Source: Sporichthyaceae bacterium
GTDB taxonomy: Bacteria; Actinomycetota; Actinomycetes; Sporichthyales; Sporichthyaceae
Reading direction: 5' to 3'
Length of the DNA: 64,000 nucleotides
Assembly: GCA_036269075.1 (NCBI GenBank)
Contig: DATASX010000087.1
Location: 37,521 to 101,520, forward strand
The notes beneath the pieces are model-generated. The model was not told the origin of the DNA and ran no database searches. It saw nothing but the letters and a program-made list of their open reading frames with translations. How positions within the stretch are numbered: the stretch's first letter is position 1; each line of letters begins with the position of its first letter. Below are positions 17,202 to 25,270 of the stretch, one piece after another. The translations under genes were made by a program, and so were the position numbers.

Positions 17202-17822
17202 TCAGGCGAGATTCAGCGAACGCAACCAGACGTGCGCCAGCACCTCGGCCAGCTCCTCGTCGGAGCGACCGAGCGGGCCTTCGGGAGCGCTGACGGCCAG
17301 GTACACCGAACGCTCGTAGAGGGAGATCAGCACCGGGAACAGCATGTCGTCGCCCGCCTGCGGTTCACGGACTCGCTCGACCCGCTCGGCCAGCGCCGCC
17401 GCGAAACGCTCCAGGACGGCGTTCCAGACGTCGTGGACCTCCCGGTCGTTGTGCCAACCCTCGATGGTCGCCGAGAACAGCGTCGCCTGCTCGCGCCAGC
17501 GCCCGAGGGTGACCAGCCCGAGTTCCCGGAGTTCAGCCTCGTCGATCGGGCCGTCCTCGGCGAAGAAATGCTCCCACCGCTCGAAGATCGTCTCGCCCAT
17601 GTCCTCGACCAGCGCTGCGACGACCGAGTACTTGGTCTCGAAGTGCGAGTAGAACGTCTGCCGGGAGACCTGCGCCAGCTCGACTATCTCCGCGACGGTG
17701 ACCGCCTCGAGCCGACGGGTCTTCAGCAGTTCACGCATCGACTCGGCTATCGCCTCACGGGTCGGCGCGGCCCGCTGTCGGCGGCCACGCGACCGCGGCG
17801 GGAGGGCCAACTCGCTGGACAT
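17202..17822 (-). CDS. TetR family transcriptional regulator
   Basis: 206 residues from ATG 17822. The N-terminal HTH is clear: AIAESMRELLKTRRLEAVTVAEIVELAQVSRQTFYSHFETK; the rest is the ligand-binding core with no recognisable ligand signature. It is codirectional with and immediately upstream of the LLM-led operon, with a perfect palindrome in the gap, so local repression released by a pathway intermediate is likely. Confidence 0.88.
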   Translation of the reverse strand: MSSELALPPRSRGRRQRAAPTREAIAESMRELLKTRRLEAVTVAEIVELAQVSRQTFYSHFETKYSVVAALVEDMGETIFERWEHFFAEDGPIDEAELRELGLVTLGRWREQATLFSATIEGWHNDREVHDVWNAVLERFAAALAERVERVREPQAGDDMLFPVLISLYERSVYLAVSAPEGPLGRSDEELAEVLAHVWLRSLNLA

Positions 17823-17881
17823 GACGCAACGGTAACCGACAGGCAGTACCCGACCGCGCAGCAAGGCCGACGACGGACCGC

Positions 17882-18985
17882 TCAAGCTGCCCAGTGGGCA
17901 AGAACCGGTGCCACCTGCGCCGGTGAGGCGCCGTGCAGGACGACGTGATGCACGCCGGCGTCGAGGTATTCCCGGATCCGGCCTGCGCAGTGCTCGGCCG
18001 ACCCGATGATGCACCCGGTCTCGATCCACTCGCGCGGCAGGGCCGCCCCGGCCGCGACCAGTTGCTCCCGCGTGTAGGCCTGATCGGCGATGATCCCGTC
18101 GCGGCTGATCTCCTTGCGGCCCAGCGCCTCGTCCATCTCGCGTCGGTCCCAGCCGTTCTCCTCGACGAGGCGATCACCGATGCCGGGGAAGGACAGGTGC
18201 GTGACCATCCGGGCGTTGATGAGCAGCATTTCCTCCTCCGGCGGAAGATCGGGCGAGATCATGCACCAATTGGCCACGTGCAGCGAATCGGGATCGCGCC
18301 CGATCCTGCGGCATTCGTGGCGGGCTCGATCGACGATCTTCCGGGTTGCCTCGACCGTCAGTTCGGTGCCCAGGAACAGCCCGTCGAACTTGCGGGCGGT
18401 CAGCTCCAACGCCTTGGGGCCGGGAACCCAACTGGAGTTCCACATCGTGGGCCGCGGCGCGGACGGGATGTCGACGAGTCGGGCGTGCGGGAACCGGCCC
18501 AGCGGGCCGTCGTAATCGACGGTCTGCCCGGCGAACAGTGCGTGCAGGATGTCGATGTAATCCTCGTACCCGGCCATGGTCGGCACCGACATTCCTTGGT
18601 TGTTCAGCACCGCCCCCAGGCCACGCGCCAGACCCATCATCAACCGGTCGCCGAACAGCCCCTGGAACGTGGTCCCGGTGGCCGCGGTGTAGACGGGGTT
18701 ACGACTGCCGACCGCGATGGAACCGAACCCGAGCCGGATGTGCTTCGTGCGTGCGGCCATCGCCGAGCACAGCACGGCCAATTCCTTGGAGTCGAAGCGT
18801 TCGGCGATCCAGACGGCGGACAGTCCCAACTCCTCGGCCTCGACCACCTCCTCGAGGGCCCGAACGGGGTCCTGGGTACGCCCACCCAGCAGGCAGATCC
18901 CGATCTCCGGGATCAACGGCCCGCAGGGCGTCATCCCACGCAACTGCGGCCCGGCCCACGTCGGCGCTTCGATCGTGGTCGTCAC
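17882..18985 (-). CDS. LLM-class oxidoreductase (F420-type), second copy
   Basis: 367 residues from GTG 18985, overlapping the stop of the upstream gene. Luciferase-like fold: GLSAVWIAERFDSKE, HIRLGFGSIAVGSRNPVYTAATG, DRLMMGLARGLG, and a C-terminal GSAEHCAGRIREYLDAGVHHVVLHG. The spacing resembles F420-dependent LLM enzymes more than FMN luciferases, but the cofactor is uncertain. It forms an operon with a phosphotransferase and an unknown protein, behind the 32-bp element at 20801. Confidence 0.85.
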   Translation of the reverse strand: MTTTIEAPTWAGPQLRGMTPCGPLIPEIGICLLGGRTQDPVRALEEVVEAEELGLSAVWIAERFDSKELAVLCSAMAARTKHIRLGFGSIAVGSRNPVYTAATGTTFQGLFGDRLMMGLARGLGAVLNNQGMSVPTMAGYEDYIDILHALFAGQTVDYDGPLGRFPHARLVDIPSAPRPTMWNSSWVPGPKALELTARKFDGLFLGTELTVEATRKIVDRARHECRRIGRDPDSLHVANWCMISPDLPPEEEMLLINARMVTHLSFPGIGDRLVEENGWDRREMDEALGRKEISRDGIIADQAYTREQLVAAGAALPREWIETGCIIGSAEHCAGRIREYLDAGVHHVVLHGASPAQVAPVLAHWAA

Positions 18986-19518
18986 CCGCCACTGCCGATC
19001 GACGCCAGCACCGTGGCGATGTCCCCGTCGACCTCTTTGGGGAAACCGGTCATCCGGAACCAGGACTGATCGCGCCGAGCCTGGTTCTGGGCCGTGGCCA
19101 GCACGAGCCTCTTGGCCGAGGAGAGCCCGGCGTCACCACTGGCGGCCATGGCTCCGTAGAACTGGTCGACGAGTTCCTTGCACCGACGAGTGTGCGTTCG
19201 CACGGCGTCCAGGGTCGGCAGGTCCGGCGCCACTGATCCGGCGGAGGCGGCCGCAGCCCGCATTTCCTCGGCCTTCGCCACGTGCGCGGAGTCGGTGGCG
19301 GTGTCCGCCAGTCTCGGCAACAACTCGCGGTAAGCGGCGTTCTCAACTGCCTCGTAGGTGTACTCGGAGTGCTGCACGTCGAGGATCCAATCGAGTGTTG
19401 CGACGATCAGGCCGGACTGCTCCTGGGCGAAGCGGTCGGCCGGGTCGAGACCAGGGATCACCACCTTGGTCATGGTGTTGCGGATCCCGGCAAGTTGTTG
19501 GGCGACCGTCGGCATCAT
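18982..19518 (-). CDS. Uncharacterised protein between phosphotransferase and LLM oxidoreductase
   Basis: 178 residues, not assigned to a family with confidence. It is predicted helical with no signal peptide or membrane segment. Visible stretches are DWILDVQHSEYTYEAVENAAYRELLPRL, an Ala-rich middle, and THTRRCKELVDQFYGAMAASGDAGLS. It starts four bases after the phosphotransferase stop and overlaps the LLM start, so it is clearly part of that operon. Similar small helical proteins are often found next to ACAD10/11-like phosphotransferases, and it may be a partner of it (inference). Confidence 0.6.
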   Translation of the reverse strand: MMPTVAQQLAGIRNTMTKVVIPGLDPADRFAQEQSGLIVATLDWILDVQHSEYTYEAVENAAYRELLPRLADTATDSAHVAKAEEMRAAAASAGSVAPDLPTLDAVRTHTRRCKELVDQFYGAMAASGDAGLSSAKRLVLATAQNQARRDQSWFRMTGFPKEVDGDIATVLASIGSGG

Positions 19519-19522
19519 GGGC

Positions 19523-20710
19523 TCAGGCCTCCGCGAGGATCTTGTTCAGTTCGTGCGAGAAGAACATCCCCAGGCCGGTCACGAACGGCATCATCACGTC
19601 CAGGTGCGTCATCTGCTCCTGAGCTATGCGCGTGGACGTGGCCGAGCAGGCAACCATCGCCCAGTACATGTTCAGGACGGTGTAGTAACGCAACCGGTCC
19701 GGATCCACCGTCAGCCCAGACTTCGCCTCGTACCTGGCGATCAAGGTCTCCGCGGCCAGCAACCCGCTGCACAGGTACTTCCCGGTGGCCGCGTCGTCCT
19801 GGCCCCAGCCCACCAGCATCAGATAGGCCAGGTCGTGGTGCCGGTCGCCCAGATAGGCCAGTTCCCAGTCCAGGATCGCCGTGATCGCGACGGCATCCTC
19901 GTCGAACAGGAAGTTGCCGTTCCGGTAGTCGCCATGCACCAAGGAGACCCGGTCGAGGATCGGCCGGTTGGCCCAAAGCCATTCCCGGGTCAGGGTGATG
20001 GTCGGGTGGGCCTCGAAGGTGTCCTCCTCCCAGACCCGGTCCCACAGCGCAATGCGCCAGTCGGCCGCTTCGGTCGTGCCGACACGGGGACGATCGAAGG
20101 AGGGAAGGTCGAGGGTGTCGGTGTCCAGCGCGTGCAACGCCGCGAGGTGGTCGACGAACTGCTCGCCGAGGTGGGGAGCCAGTTCTCCGTAGGCGGTCCC
20201 CAGGCCCGACGGTCCACCACCGCCTTTGGTCGGGGCGGCGACCCCGGGCCGGAAGGCGCAGATGATCCCGTACTCGCCGAACGGCTCCCGCGAGGTGATG
20301 GCCCAGTAAGGCTGCGGAACCGGTACGAGGCCATGGAGTGCGCGCAGCACCTCGTACTCGCGTTGTCGCGAGGTCTCCACGACCGAGGCCGGTGGATTGA
20401 GCCGCAGCACCAGGCGTTCTTGCCGGGTCGCCGAACCTTCCGACCATTCCAGGTCGAAGGCGAACTGTTCCTTGGACGCGCCGCCGGCGAGCCGTCCCAG
20501 CCCGGAGACGGTGAAGGGCCCGTCGAGGTTGGTCGCGAGGACCTTCTCCAGTTGCCCCGCCACGTCGTGCAGACTGCGGCTCGCATGGCGGACCTGGCCT
20601 CGTCTGCGCAGTTTCTCGCCCAGCACCTGCGCATTCACCGTCTCGGTCGGATGGCGCGAGTCCAACGCCGCAATTCGCTCCTCGACCCAGGTGCAGGTTC
20701 TCGACGACAT
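19523..20710 (-). CDS. Phosphotransferase family protein (APH/ACAD10-like)
   Basis: 395 residues from ATG 20710 with AAGGAG upstream. A longer frame from a TTG at 20821 runs through a repeated regulatory element and is rejected. Kinase-like motifs are LVHGDYRNGNFLFDE (catalytic loop with Asp and Asn) and ILDWELAYLGD (metal-binding Asp). In ACAD10/11-type systems such kinases phosphorylate 4-hydroxyacyl-CoAs so that a dehydrogenase can use them; that role fits the fatty-acid context but is inferred. It heads the phosphotransferase-unknown-LLM operon. Confidence 0.85.
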   Translation of the reverse strand: MSSRTCTWVEERIAALDSRHPTETVNAQVLGEKLRRRGQVRHASRSLHDVAGQLEKVLATNLDGPFTVSGLGRLAGGASKEQFAFDLEWSEGSATRQERLVLRLNPPASVVETSRQREYEVLRALHGLVPVPQPYWAITSREPFGEYGIICAFRPGVAAPTKGGGGPSGLGTAYGELAPHLGEQFVDHLAALHALDTDTLDLPSFDRPRVGTTEAADWRIALWDRVWEEDTFEAHPTITLTREWLWANRPILDRVSLVHGDYRNGNFLFDEDAVAITAILDWELAYLGDRHHDLAYLMLVGWGQDDAATGKYLCSGLLAAETLIARYEAKSGLTVDPDRLRYYTVLNMYWAMVACSATSTRIAQEQMTHLDVMMPFVTGLGMFFSHELNKILAEA

Positions 20711-20800
20711 CGGCAATCTCCTTGCCGCACGGTCGGCCGCCGACCGCCGGGAGGCGGACGGGCGACCGACGCACTGGGCTCGAAACGTTTTGCACCGGAC

Positions 20801-20832
20801 ATCTTGCTGAGTCTCACTCAATCCCGCAAGAT
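20801..20832. promoter_or_regulatory. 32-bp nested palindromic element, copy A
   Basis: Outer arms ATCTTGC and GCAAGAT enclose TGAGT-CTC-ACTCA with a 5-base filler. The same element, same length, occurs at 27793-27824. It lies 91 bases upstream of the phosphotransferase start and also upstream of the divergent STAS gene. A shared operator or promoter is the simplest reading. Confidence 0.65.
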
Positions 20833-20908
20833 GCTTTACAACCCACCGCCGACCCGACTGCTCCGACCGGCTCGTCCTCTCGCCGTGCTTGATCTCGAAG
20901 GGATGCAG

Positions 20909-21292
20909 ATGACTGACTCAGCGCTGTCCACCGATTCACCACTCGTCGACCGCGCGCAGGGTCGCCCCTATCGCGACCGGTCTCCCGCCTCGGGCCGGCA
21001 GGACGAATCGGTCCGGTTGGCCGGAGTTTTCGACCGTGCCGGCGGCGACCTGCTGCAGGCCGCCGCGCAGCGTTGGCGCACCGTCTGTCCGCTCGTTCCG
21101 TTCGCGGCGACCGCGCATGTCGACATGAGCGACGTGACGAAGCTCGATCCGGCCGGGTTCGGGCTGCTCAACGAGGTGTACCGACAAGCGCACGATTCTG
21201 GTTGGGCGTTCCGGGTCACCCCACCTGCGGATCTGGACGCGCGCCTGGGATTCCTGCGCGCAGTGGTCGACAGGAACCTGGAGTGGGCCTGA
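20909..21292 (+). CDS. STAS-domain-like protein (anti-sigma-factor antagonist type)
   Basis: 127 residues from ATG 20909 with GAAGGG upstream; ATG 20903 is possible. The C-terminal two thirds fit a STAS fold: FAATAHVDMSDVTKLDPAGFGLLNEVYRQAHDSGWAFRVTPPADLDARLGFL, resembling SpoIIAA-type antagonists where a serine or threonine near the D-M-S-D turn may be phosphorylated. It is divergent from the phosphotransferase operon and convergent with the ligase. No partner anti-sigma kinase is nearby. The fold call is moderate and the function speculative. Confidence 0.55.
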   Translation: MTDSALSTDSPLVDRAQGRPYRDRSPASGRQDESVRLAGVFDRAGGDLLQAAAQRWRTVCPLVPFAATAHVDMSDVTKLDPAGFGLLNEVYRQAHDSGWAFRVTPPADLDARLGFLRAVVDRNLEWA

Positions 21293-21298
21293 AGCCGG

Positions 21299-22927
21299 TC
21301 AAGTCGTCGGCGCGGGCTCCGGCGTCCACGGTTCGGCCTGCAGGCTGCGCAGAGCCACCATCTCGGTGAGCCGGAAGCGCTGAACCTTCCCTGTCGGCGT
21401 CAGGGGCAGCGTGAGGGTGAAGTAGTAATGCCGCGGGGACTTGTGTGCCGCCAGATGCCGACGGCAGTGGGAGTTCAGCTCTTCCGGGGTGGGCGGCCGG
21501 TTCGGATCTGACGGGGTGATCACCGCTCCGACGACTTCGCCCCAGCGTTCGTCCGGGACACCGATGACCACGGCCGCAGCGACGCCGGGCGCTTGGGCAA
21601 TTACGTCCTCGATCTCGCGCGGGAACAGGTTCATGCCGCCGCGCACGATCATGTCCTTCAACCGGCCTGCGATCCGCACGTATCCCCGCTCGTCCATGCA
21701 ACCCAGGTCGCCGGTGCGAAGCCAACCGTCTTCCTGCAATGTCGCGGCAGTGTCCTCGACGAGGCCCAGATAGCCACGCATCGTCTGGTAGCCGCGGACG
21801 CAGATCTCGCCCACCTCACCGAGCGGCATGATCTTGTCCAGCCACGGATCGACGATCTTCACCTCGGCGTGCGGCAGCGGCTTGCCCAGAGTGTTCGCCT
21901 GGTCCTCGACAGCATCGTCAAGACTGGTCTGGCAGACGACGCCGTTGATCTCGGTCTGCCCGAACAGGATCGTGAATCCGCAGTTCCAAACCGACTTGGT
22001 CCGTTCCACCAACTGTCCCGGAACGGGTGCGGCACCGGAGCACACGGTCCGCAGACTGGAAAGGTCGTGCCTGGTCCGGTCGGGATGGTCCAGCAGAGCG
22101 AGGATCATCGTCGGTACGACCAGCATGGTCTCGGCGCGTTCGCTCTCGATCAGTTGCAGGGTCGAGGCCGGGTCGAATCCCGGTGCCAGCACGTAGGTCC
22201 CGCGGCGCGACAGGCAGCCGATCGACGTGACCGCTGATCCGCCGATGTGGAACATCGGCATGGCGTTCAACCACACTCCGCCGTCGCGGAAGCCGGCCCG
22301 CAGCGCGACGTATCGCGATGTGTTCACCACGCCGCGGTGATGGAGCACCGCGCCCTTGGGGACACCGGTGGTGCCGGAGGTGTACTGCACCTGCAGGGCA
22401 TCCCCCGGGGACACGACCGGCAGGGTCGTCGCTGCGTGGGCATCGGCGAGGAAGTCGTCCAGTTCGCTGAGCGGGACGCGAACCCGTAGGTGTGGCAGCG
22501 CTGTCGCTTCGACGTTCGCGGACAGGTCGTTGTCGCGAAACGGCGGGCCGAAGAAGATCCCCGCAGCCTGGCAACTGCTCAGGATCGCGGCCACCTCCTC
22601 GCGTTTGTAGGCCGGGTTGAGCGGCACCAGCAGCAGGCCGGCCAGGCTCATGCCGTGCTGCAGCAACAGCCATTCGGGGCAGTTGGCCGCATAGACGGCG
22701 ACCCGCTCGCCGGGCTCGAAGTGCGCCAGCAAAGAACGCGCGACTCGTTCGGCACCGGCCAACAACTCTCGATAGGTCCATCGCCGGCGCGTCTCCGGAT
22801 CGGGCGTGCCCTCGACCACAGCCACTCGGTCCGGACACGTCGACGCGGCGGCCCTCAGCAGGTCGGAGAGGGTGACGTCCAGCAGCGGTTGGGTGGTGTC
22901 CCCCGGCCAGTAGGACTCGACGAGCAC
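21299..22927 (-). CDS. AMP-forming acyl-CoA synthetase
   Basis: 542 residues from GTG 22927, five bases after the TetR stop. Motifs: YTSGTTGVPKG, FGQTEI, WLRTGDLG, GRLKDMIVRGGMN, and the C-terminal LPLTPTGKVQRF with the catalytic lysine. It converts an acid to its CoA thioester. It is the last gene of the operon beginning at 27786 with the dehydratase or reductase subunits, so it may supply that enzyme's acyl-CoA substrate. The Gly-Gly-Met-Asn hinge is typical of medium-chain or aryl acid ligases; the exact substrate is unknown. Confidence 0.9.
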   Translation of the reverse strand: MLVESYWPGDTTQPLLDVTLSDLLRAAASTCPDRVAVVEGTPDPETRRRWTYRELLAGAERVARSLLAHFEPGERVAVYAANCPEWLLLQHGMSLAGLLLVPLNPAYKREEVAAILSSCQAAGIFFGPPFRDNDLSANVEATALPHLRVRVPLSELDDFLADAHAATTLPVVSPGDALQVQYTSGTTGVPKGAVLHHRGVVNTSRYVALRAGFRDGGVWLNAMPMFHIGGSAVTSIGCLSRRGTYVLAPGFDPASTLQLIESERAETMLVVPTMILALLDHPDRTRHDLSSLRTVCSGAAPVPGQLVERTKSVWNCGFTILFGQTEINGVVCQTSLDDAVEDQANTLGKPLPHAEVKIVDPWLDKIMPLGEVGEICVRGYQTMRGYLGLVEDTAATLQEDGWLRTGDLGCMDERGYVRIAGRLKDMIVRGGMNLFPREIEDVIAQAPGVAAAVVIGVPDERWGEVVGAVITPSDPNRPPTPEELNSHCRRHLAAHKSPRHYYFTLTLPLTPTGKVQRFRLTEMVALRSLQAEPWTPEPAPTT

Positions 22928-22931
22928 GGCG

Positions 22932-23588
22932 TCACGCCTTCCGCCGTTTGGGGGCCCGCCGGACCAGCATGCCCTTGTGGATGACATCGGCGATTCCTGC
23001 GGCGACCTTGCGCGGCGGGAAGTCACCCTCGCCGCGCAGGTAGGCCCAGGTCTGGTGCTCGATGGCACCGAAGATCATGTCCCGGATCACCGGCAGCGGC
23101 ACGTCGTCGCGGTATTCCCCGCCGGCGACTGCCGCCTCGACCACCCTGGTGAAGTGTTCGGTCAGGCGCCGGTTGAGCAGATGCACCGCGCTGCCGCGGA
23201 AATCGGCTTCCGCTCGCAGTTGCAGCAGGATGTAGCGGGTCAGAGCAGGTTCGGCGCGGATGACTTCGAACGCGTAGTCCACAACTGCTCGCAGGCCCTC
23301 GGCCGCCGAGCCGCAGGTATCCATGTCCGGCTCGTGCACCAACACCTCGGCCAGCCACTCCTGCGCCACCCGGGCCAACAGGTCCCGCTTGGTAGGGAAG
23401 TAGCGGTAGACCAGGCCCTCGGAGACCTCGCAGCGGCGGGCCACCTCAGCGGGCAGGAACTTTTCGTACCCGACCTCACGCAGCAGACCCCGGGCGACGG
23501 CGAGGATCTCGGCCTCTCGCTCCTCCGGTGCCATCCGCAATCGGGTCTGCCGTTTCGGGTCCGGGACGGCTCCGGTGCGGCTGCTCAT
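22932..23588 (-). CDS. TetR family transcriptional regulator
   Basis: 218 residues; the ATG overlaps the SDR stop. The HTH is EAEILAVARGLLREVGYEKFLPAEVARRCEVSEGLVYRYFPTKRDLL, followed by an all-helical ligand domain. It is embedded in the dehydratase-activator-SDR-ligase operon and is a candidate binder of the 32-bp elements at 20801 and 27793 (inference). Confidence 0.87.
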   Translation of the reverse strand: MSSRTGAVPDPKRQTRLRMAPEEREAEILAVARGLLREVGYEKFLPAEVARRCEVSEGLVYRYFPTKRDLLARVAQEWLAEVLVHEPDMDTCGSAAEGLRAVVDYAFEVIRAEPALTRYILLQLRAEADFRGSAVHLLNRRLTEHFTRVVEAAVAGGEYRDDVPLPVIRDMIFGAIEHQTWAYLRGEGDFPPRKVAAGIADVIHKGMLVRRAPKRRKA

Positions 23589-24361
23589 CCGGCGGAAATC
23601 CCTCCGTTGACGCTGATCGCCTGGCCGGTGATGCGAGCCGCACCCGGTCCGGCAAGGAAGACGATCAGCGCCGAAAGATCTTCCGGCGCTGTGAGCCCCA
23701 GGTGCGCAAGTTCGGCGACGCGTTCGAACAACTTCTTCGAGAATCCGTCGCTCATGACGCGACGGGAAGTCTCGGTGTCGGTGACCAGCGACGGGGTGAT
23801 CGCGTTGACCCGGACGCCGTTGCGCTTGGCCTCCATGGCAAGGGTGCGGGAGAACATGACGATGGCTGCCATCGCCGCCCCGATGACGGTTTCGCCGGGG
23901 GTGGGCACCTTGGCCGCGTCGGAGGCGATGTTCAGGATGACTCCGAAGTTCTGCGCGCTCATCACCGGCAGCGCTGCGCGACTCATGTGCATCGGTGCCA
24001 GTGCCTGCTGGGTGAGGGCGGCGGCGATGTCCTCGATCGGGACATCGCGCAGCAGCGCCGGGCAGTAGTCCGCGGTCGTCGAGTTGACCAGCACGTCCAA
24101 ACCGTCCAGCAATCCCCGGGCCTCGTCAACGGCCGCGACCGCGGCCGCCGGGTCGTTCGCGTCGGCCGCGACGAAGTGCACGGCGACTTTGGGGTATGCC
24201 TCGAGCACCTGGTCGACAGCGGCCGCTCCGCGTTCGGCGTTGCGTCCGATCAGCACCAGGCGTGTTACATCCGCGGCGCCGAAGGCGTTCGCGGCGGCGA
24301 GCCCCACCCCGGAGGTCCCGCCGGTGATCACAACCGCGCATTGCTCCAGAGGTTTGCTCAC
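23585..24361 (-). CDS. SDR-family protein lacking catalytic Tyr and Lys
   Basis: 258 residues from GTG 24361, overlapping the activator stop. The cofactor motif TGGTSGVGLAAAN and C-terminal TGQAISVNGG are typical of SDRs such as BadH-like dehydrogenases. In the active-site helix the usual Y-x3-K is replaced: after NIASDAAKV the sequence reads TPGETVIGAAMAAIV, with Ile at the Tyr position and Met at the Lys position. NAG is also altered to NST. It probably lacks classical oxidoreductase activity and could be a binding or structural subunit. The lesions are clean substitutions in an intact frame, not decay. Confidence 0.8.
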   Translation of the reverse strand: MSKPLEQCAVVITGGTSGVGLAAANAFGAADVTRLVLIGRNAERGAAAVDQVLEAYPKVAVHFVAADANDPAAAVAAVDEARGLLDGLDVLVNSTTADYCPALLRDVPIEDIAAALTQQALAPMHMSRAALPVMSAQNFGVILNIASDAAKVPTPGETVIGAAMAAIVMFSRTLAMEAKRNGVRVNAITPSLVTDTETSRRVMSDGFSKKLFERVAELAHLGLTAPEDLSALIVFLAGPGAARITGQAISVNGGISAG

Positions 24362-25266
24362 CGACGAGTCTCCAGGGTGATGAGGTTGTTCGCCGGGCAA
24401 GCCGGCGCACACGCCCCGCCGGACCGCTCGACAGCGGGATCGTGCGTCTCGTCGTCGACCGGTCGCCGAGAACCCTCGGTGCGTAGGTCGTCGAGCGCGA
24501 ACAACGCCGCACCCAACGCCCCGGCCACCTGAGGCTGCTCCGGGAGGACCAACCGGATGCCCAGTTCTCGCTCCAGATGTTCCACGACGGCAGGATTCCG
24601 AGCCACTCCCCCGGTCATCACGACAGGTTCACGGACACCGACCCGAGCGATCATCCCACTGGTGCGCCGGGCCACCGCCGCGTGCACGCCGCCGAGCAGG
24701 TCGATGCGGTTCCGGCCCTCCGCCAGCAGGCTGATCACCTCCGTGGAGGCGAACGTCGCGCACATCGCGGAGATCTGCACGTCCTCGGTCGCCTCCAGGG
24801 CCAGGGGCCCCATCTGCTCCAGTTCCACGTCCAAGGCAGTGGCGAGGGTCTCCAGGAATTTCCCGGTGCCTGCCGCGCATCGGTCGTTCATGTGGAACGA
24901 GGCCACCAGTCCGTTGTCGTCGATCGCGATCACCTTTGAGTCCTGTCCGCCGATGTCGACGACCAGACGCGCCGCAGGGACCAGATGCACGGCTCCGCGG
25001 GCATGGCAGGTGATCTCGGTGATCGTGCGGTCGGCGATGTCCAGCATCCGTCTGCCGTAACCGGTGGCCACGGCGCGAGCGACTTCGGACTCCTCGATTC
25101 CCGCCTGGCGCAGGGCATCGGCCATGGCTTCTCGGACCCCGAGGTCGGACATCGTTGCCGCGGTGGAGACCGCAGCACCGCGGATGGCGCCGAACTCGTC
25201 CAGAACGACGGCCTTGCCGGTCGTCGATCCGAAGTCCAGGCCGAGCACGAAAGCGGTGGCACTCAT
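24358..25266 (-). CDS. ATPase activator of 2-hydroxyacyl-CoA dehydratase / benzoyl-CoA reductase (BadG/HgdC family)
   Basis: 302 residues from ATG 25266. Actin-like ASKHA fold: LGLDFGSTTGKAVVLD, DIGGQDSKVI, and the [4Fe-4S] cysteines in NDRCAAGTGKF and SAMCATFASTEV shared by HgdC-type activators, plus TGGVARNPAVV. The homodimer hydrolyses ATP to inject a low-potential electron into the partner enzyme encoded directly upstream (four-base gap). This protein class is normally oxygen-sensitive, so its presence in an oxygenase-rich neighbourhood is noteworthy. An extra cysteine-containing C-terminal tail (ACAPACPA) follows the core. Confidence 0.9.
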   Translation of the reverse strand: MSATAFVLGLDFGSTTGKAVVLDEFGAIRGAAVSTAATMSDLGVREAMADALRQAGIEESEVARAVATGYGRRMLDIADRTITEITCHARGAVHLVPAARLVVDIGGQDSKVIAIDDNGLVASFHMNDRCAAGTGKFLETLATALDVELEQMGPLALEATEDVQISAMCATFASTEVISLLAEGRNRIDLLGGVHAAVARRTSGMIARVGVREPVVMTGGVARNPAVVEHLERELGIRLVLPEQPQVAGALGAALFALDDLRTEGSRRPVDDETHDPAVERSGGACAPACPANNLITLETRR

Positions 25267-25270
25267 CGGG

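Noticed and set aside
20711..20821. TTG-started N-terminal extension (MSETQQD) of the phosphotransferase
   Set aside because: The same seven residues appear before the gene at 27786 because both come from the shared 32-bp DNA element; a good start with ribosome site exists at 20710.
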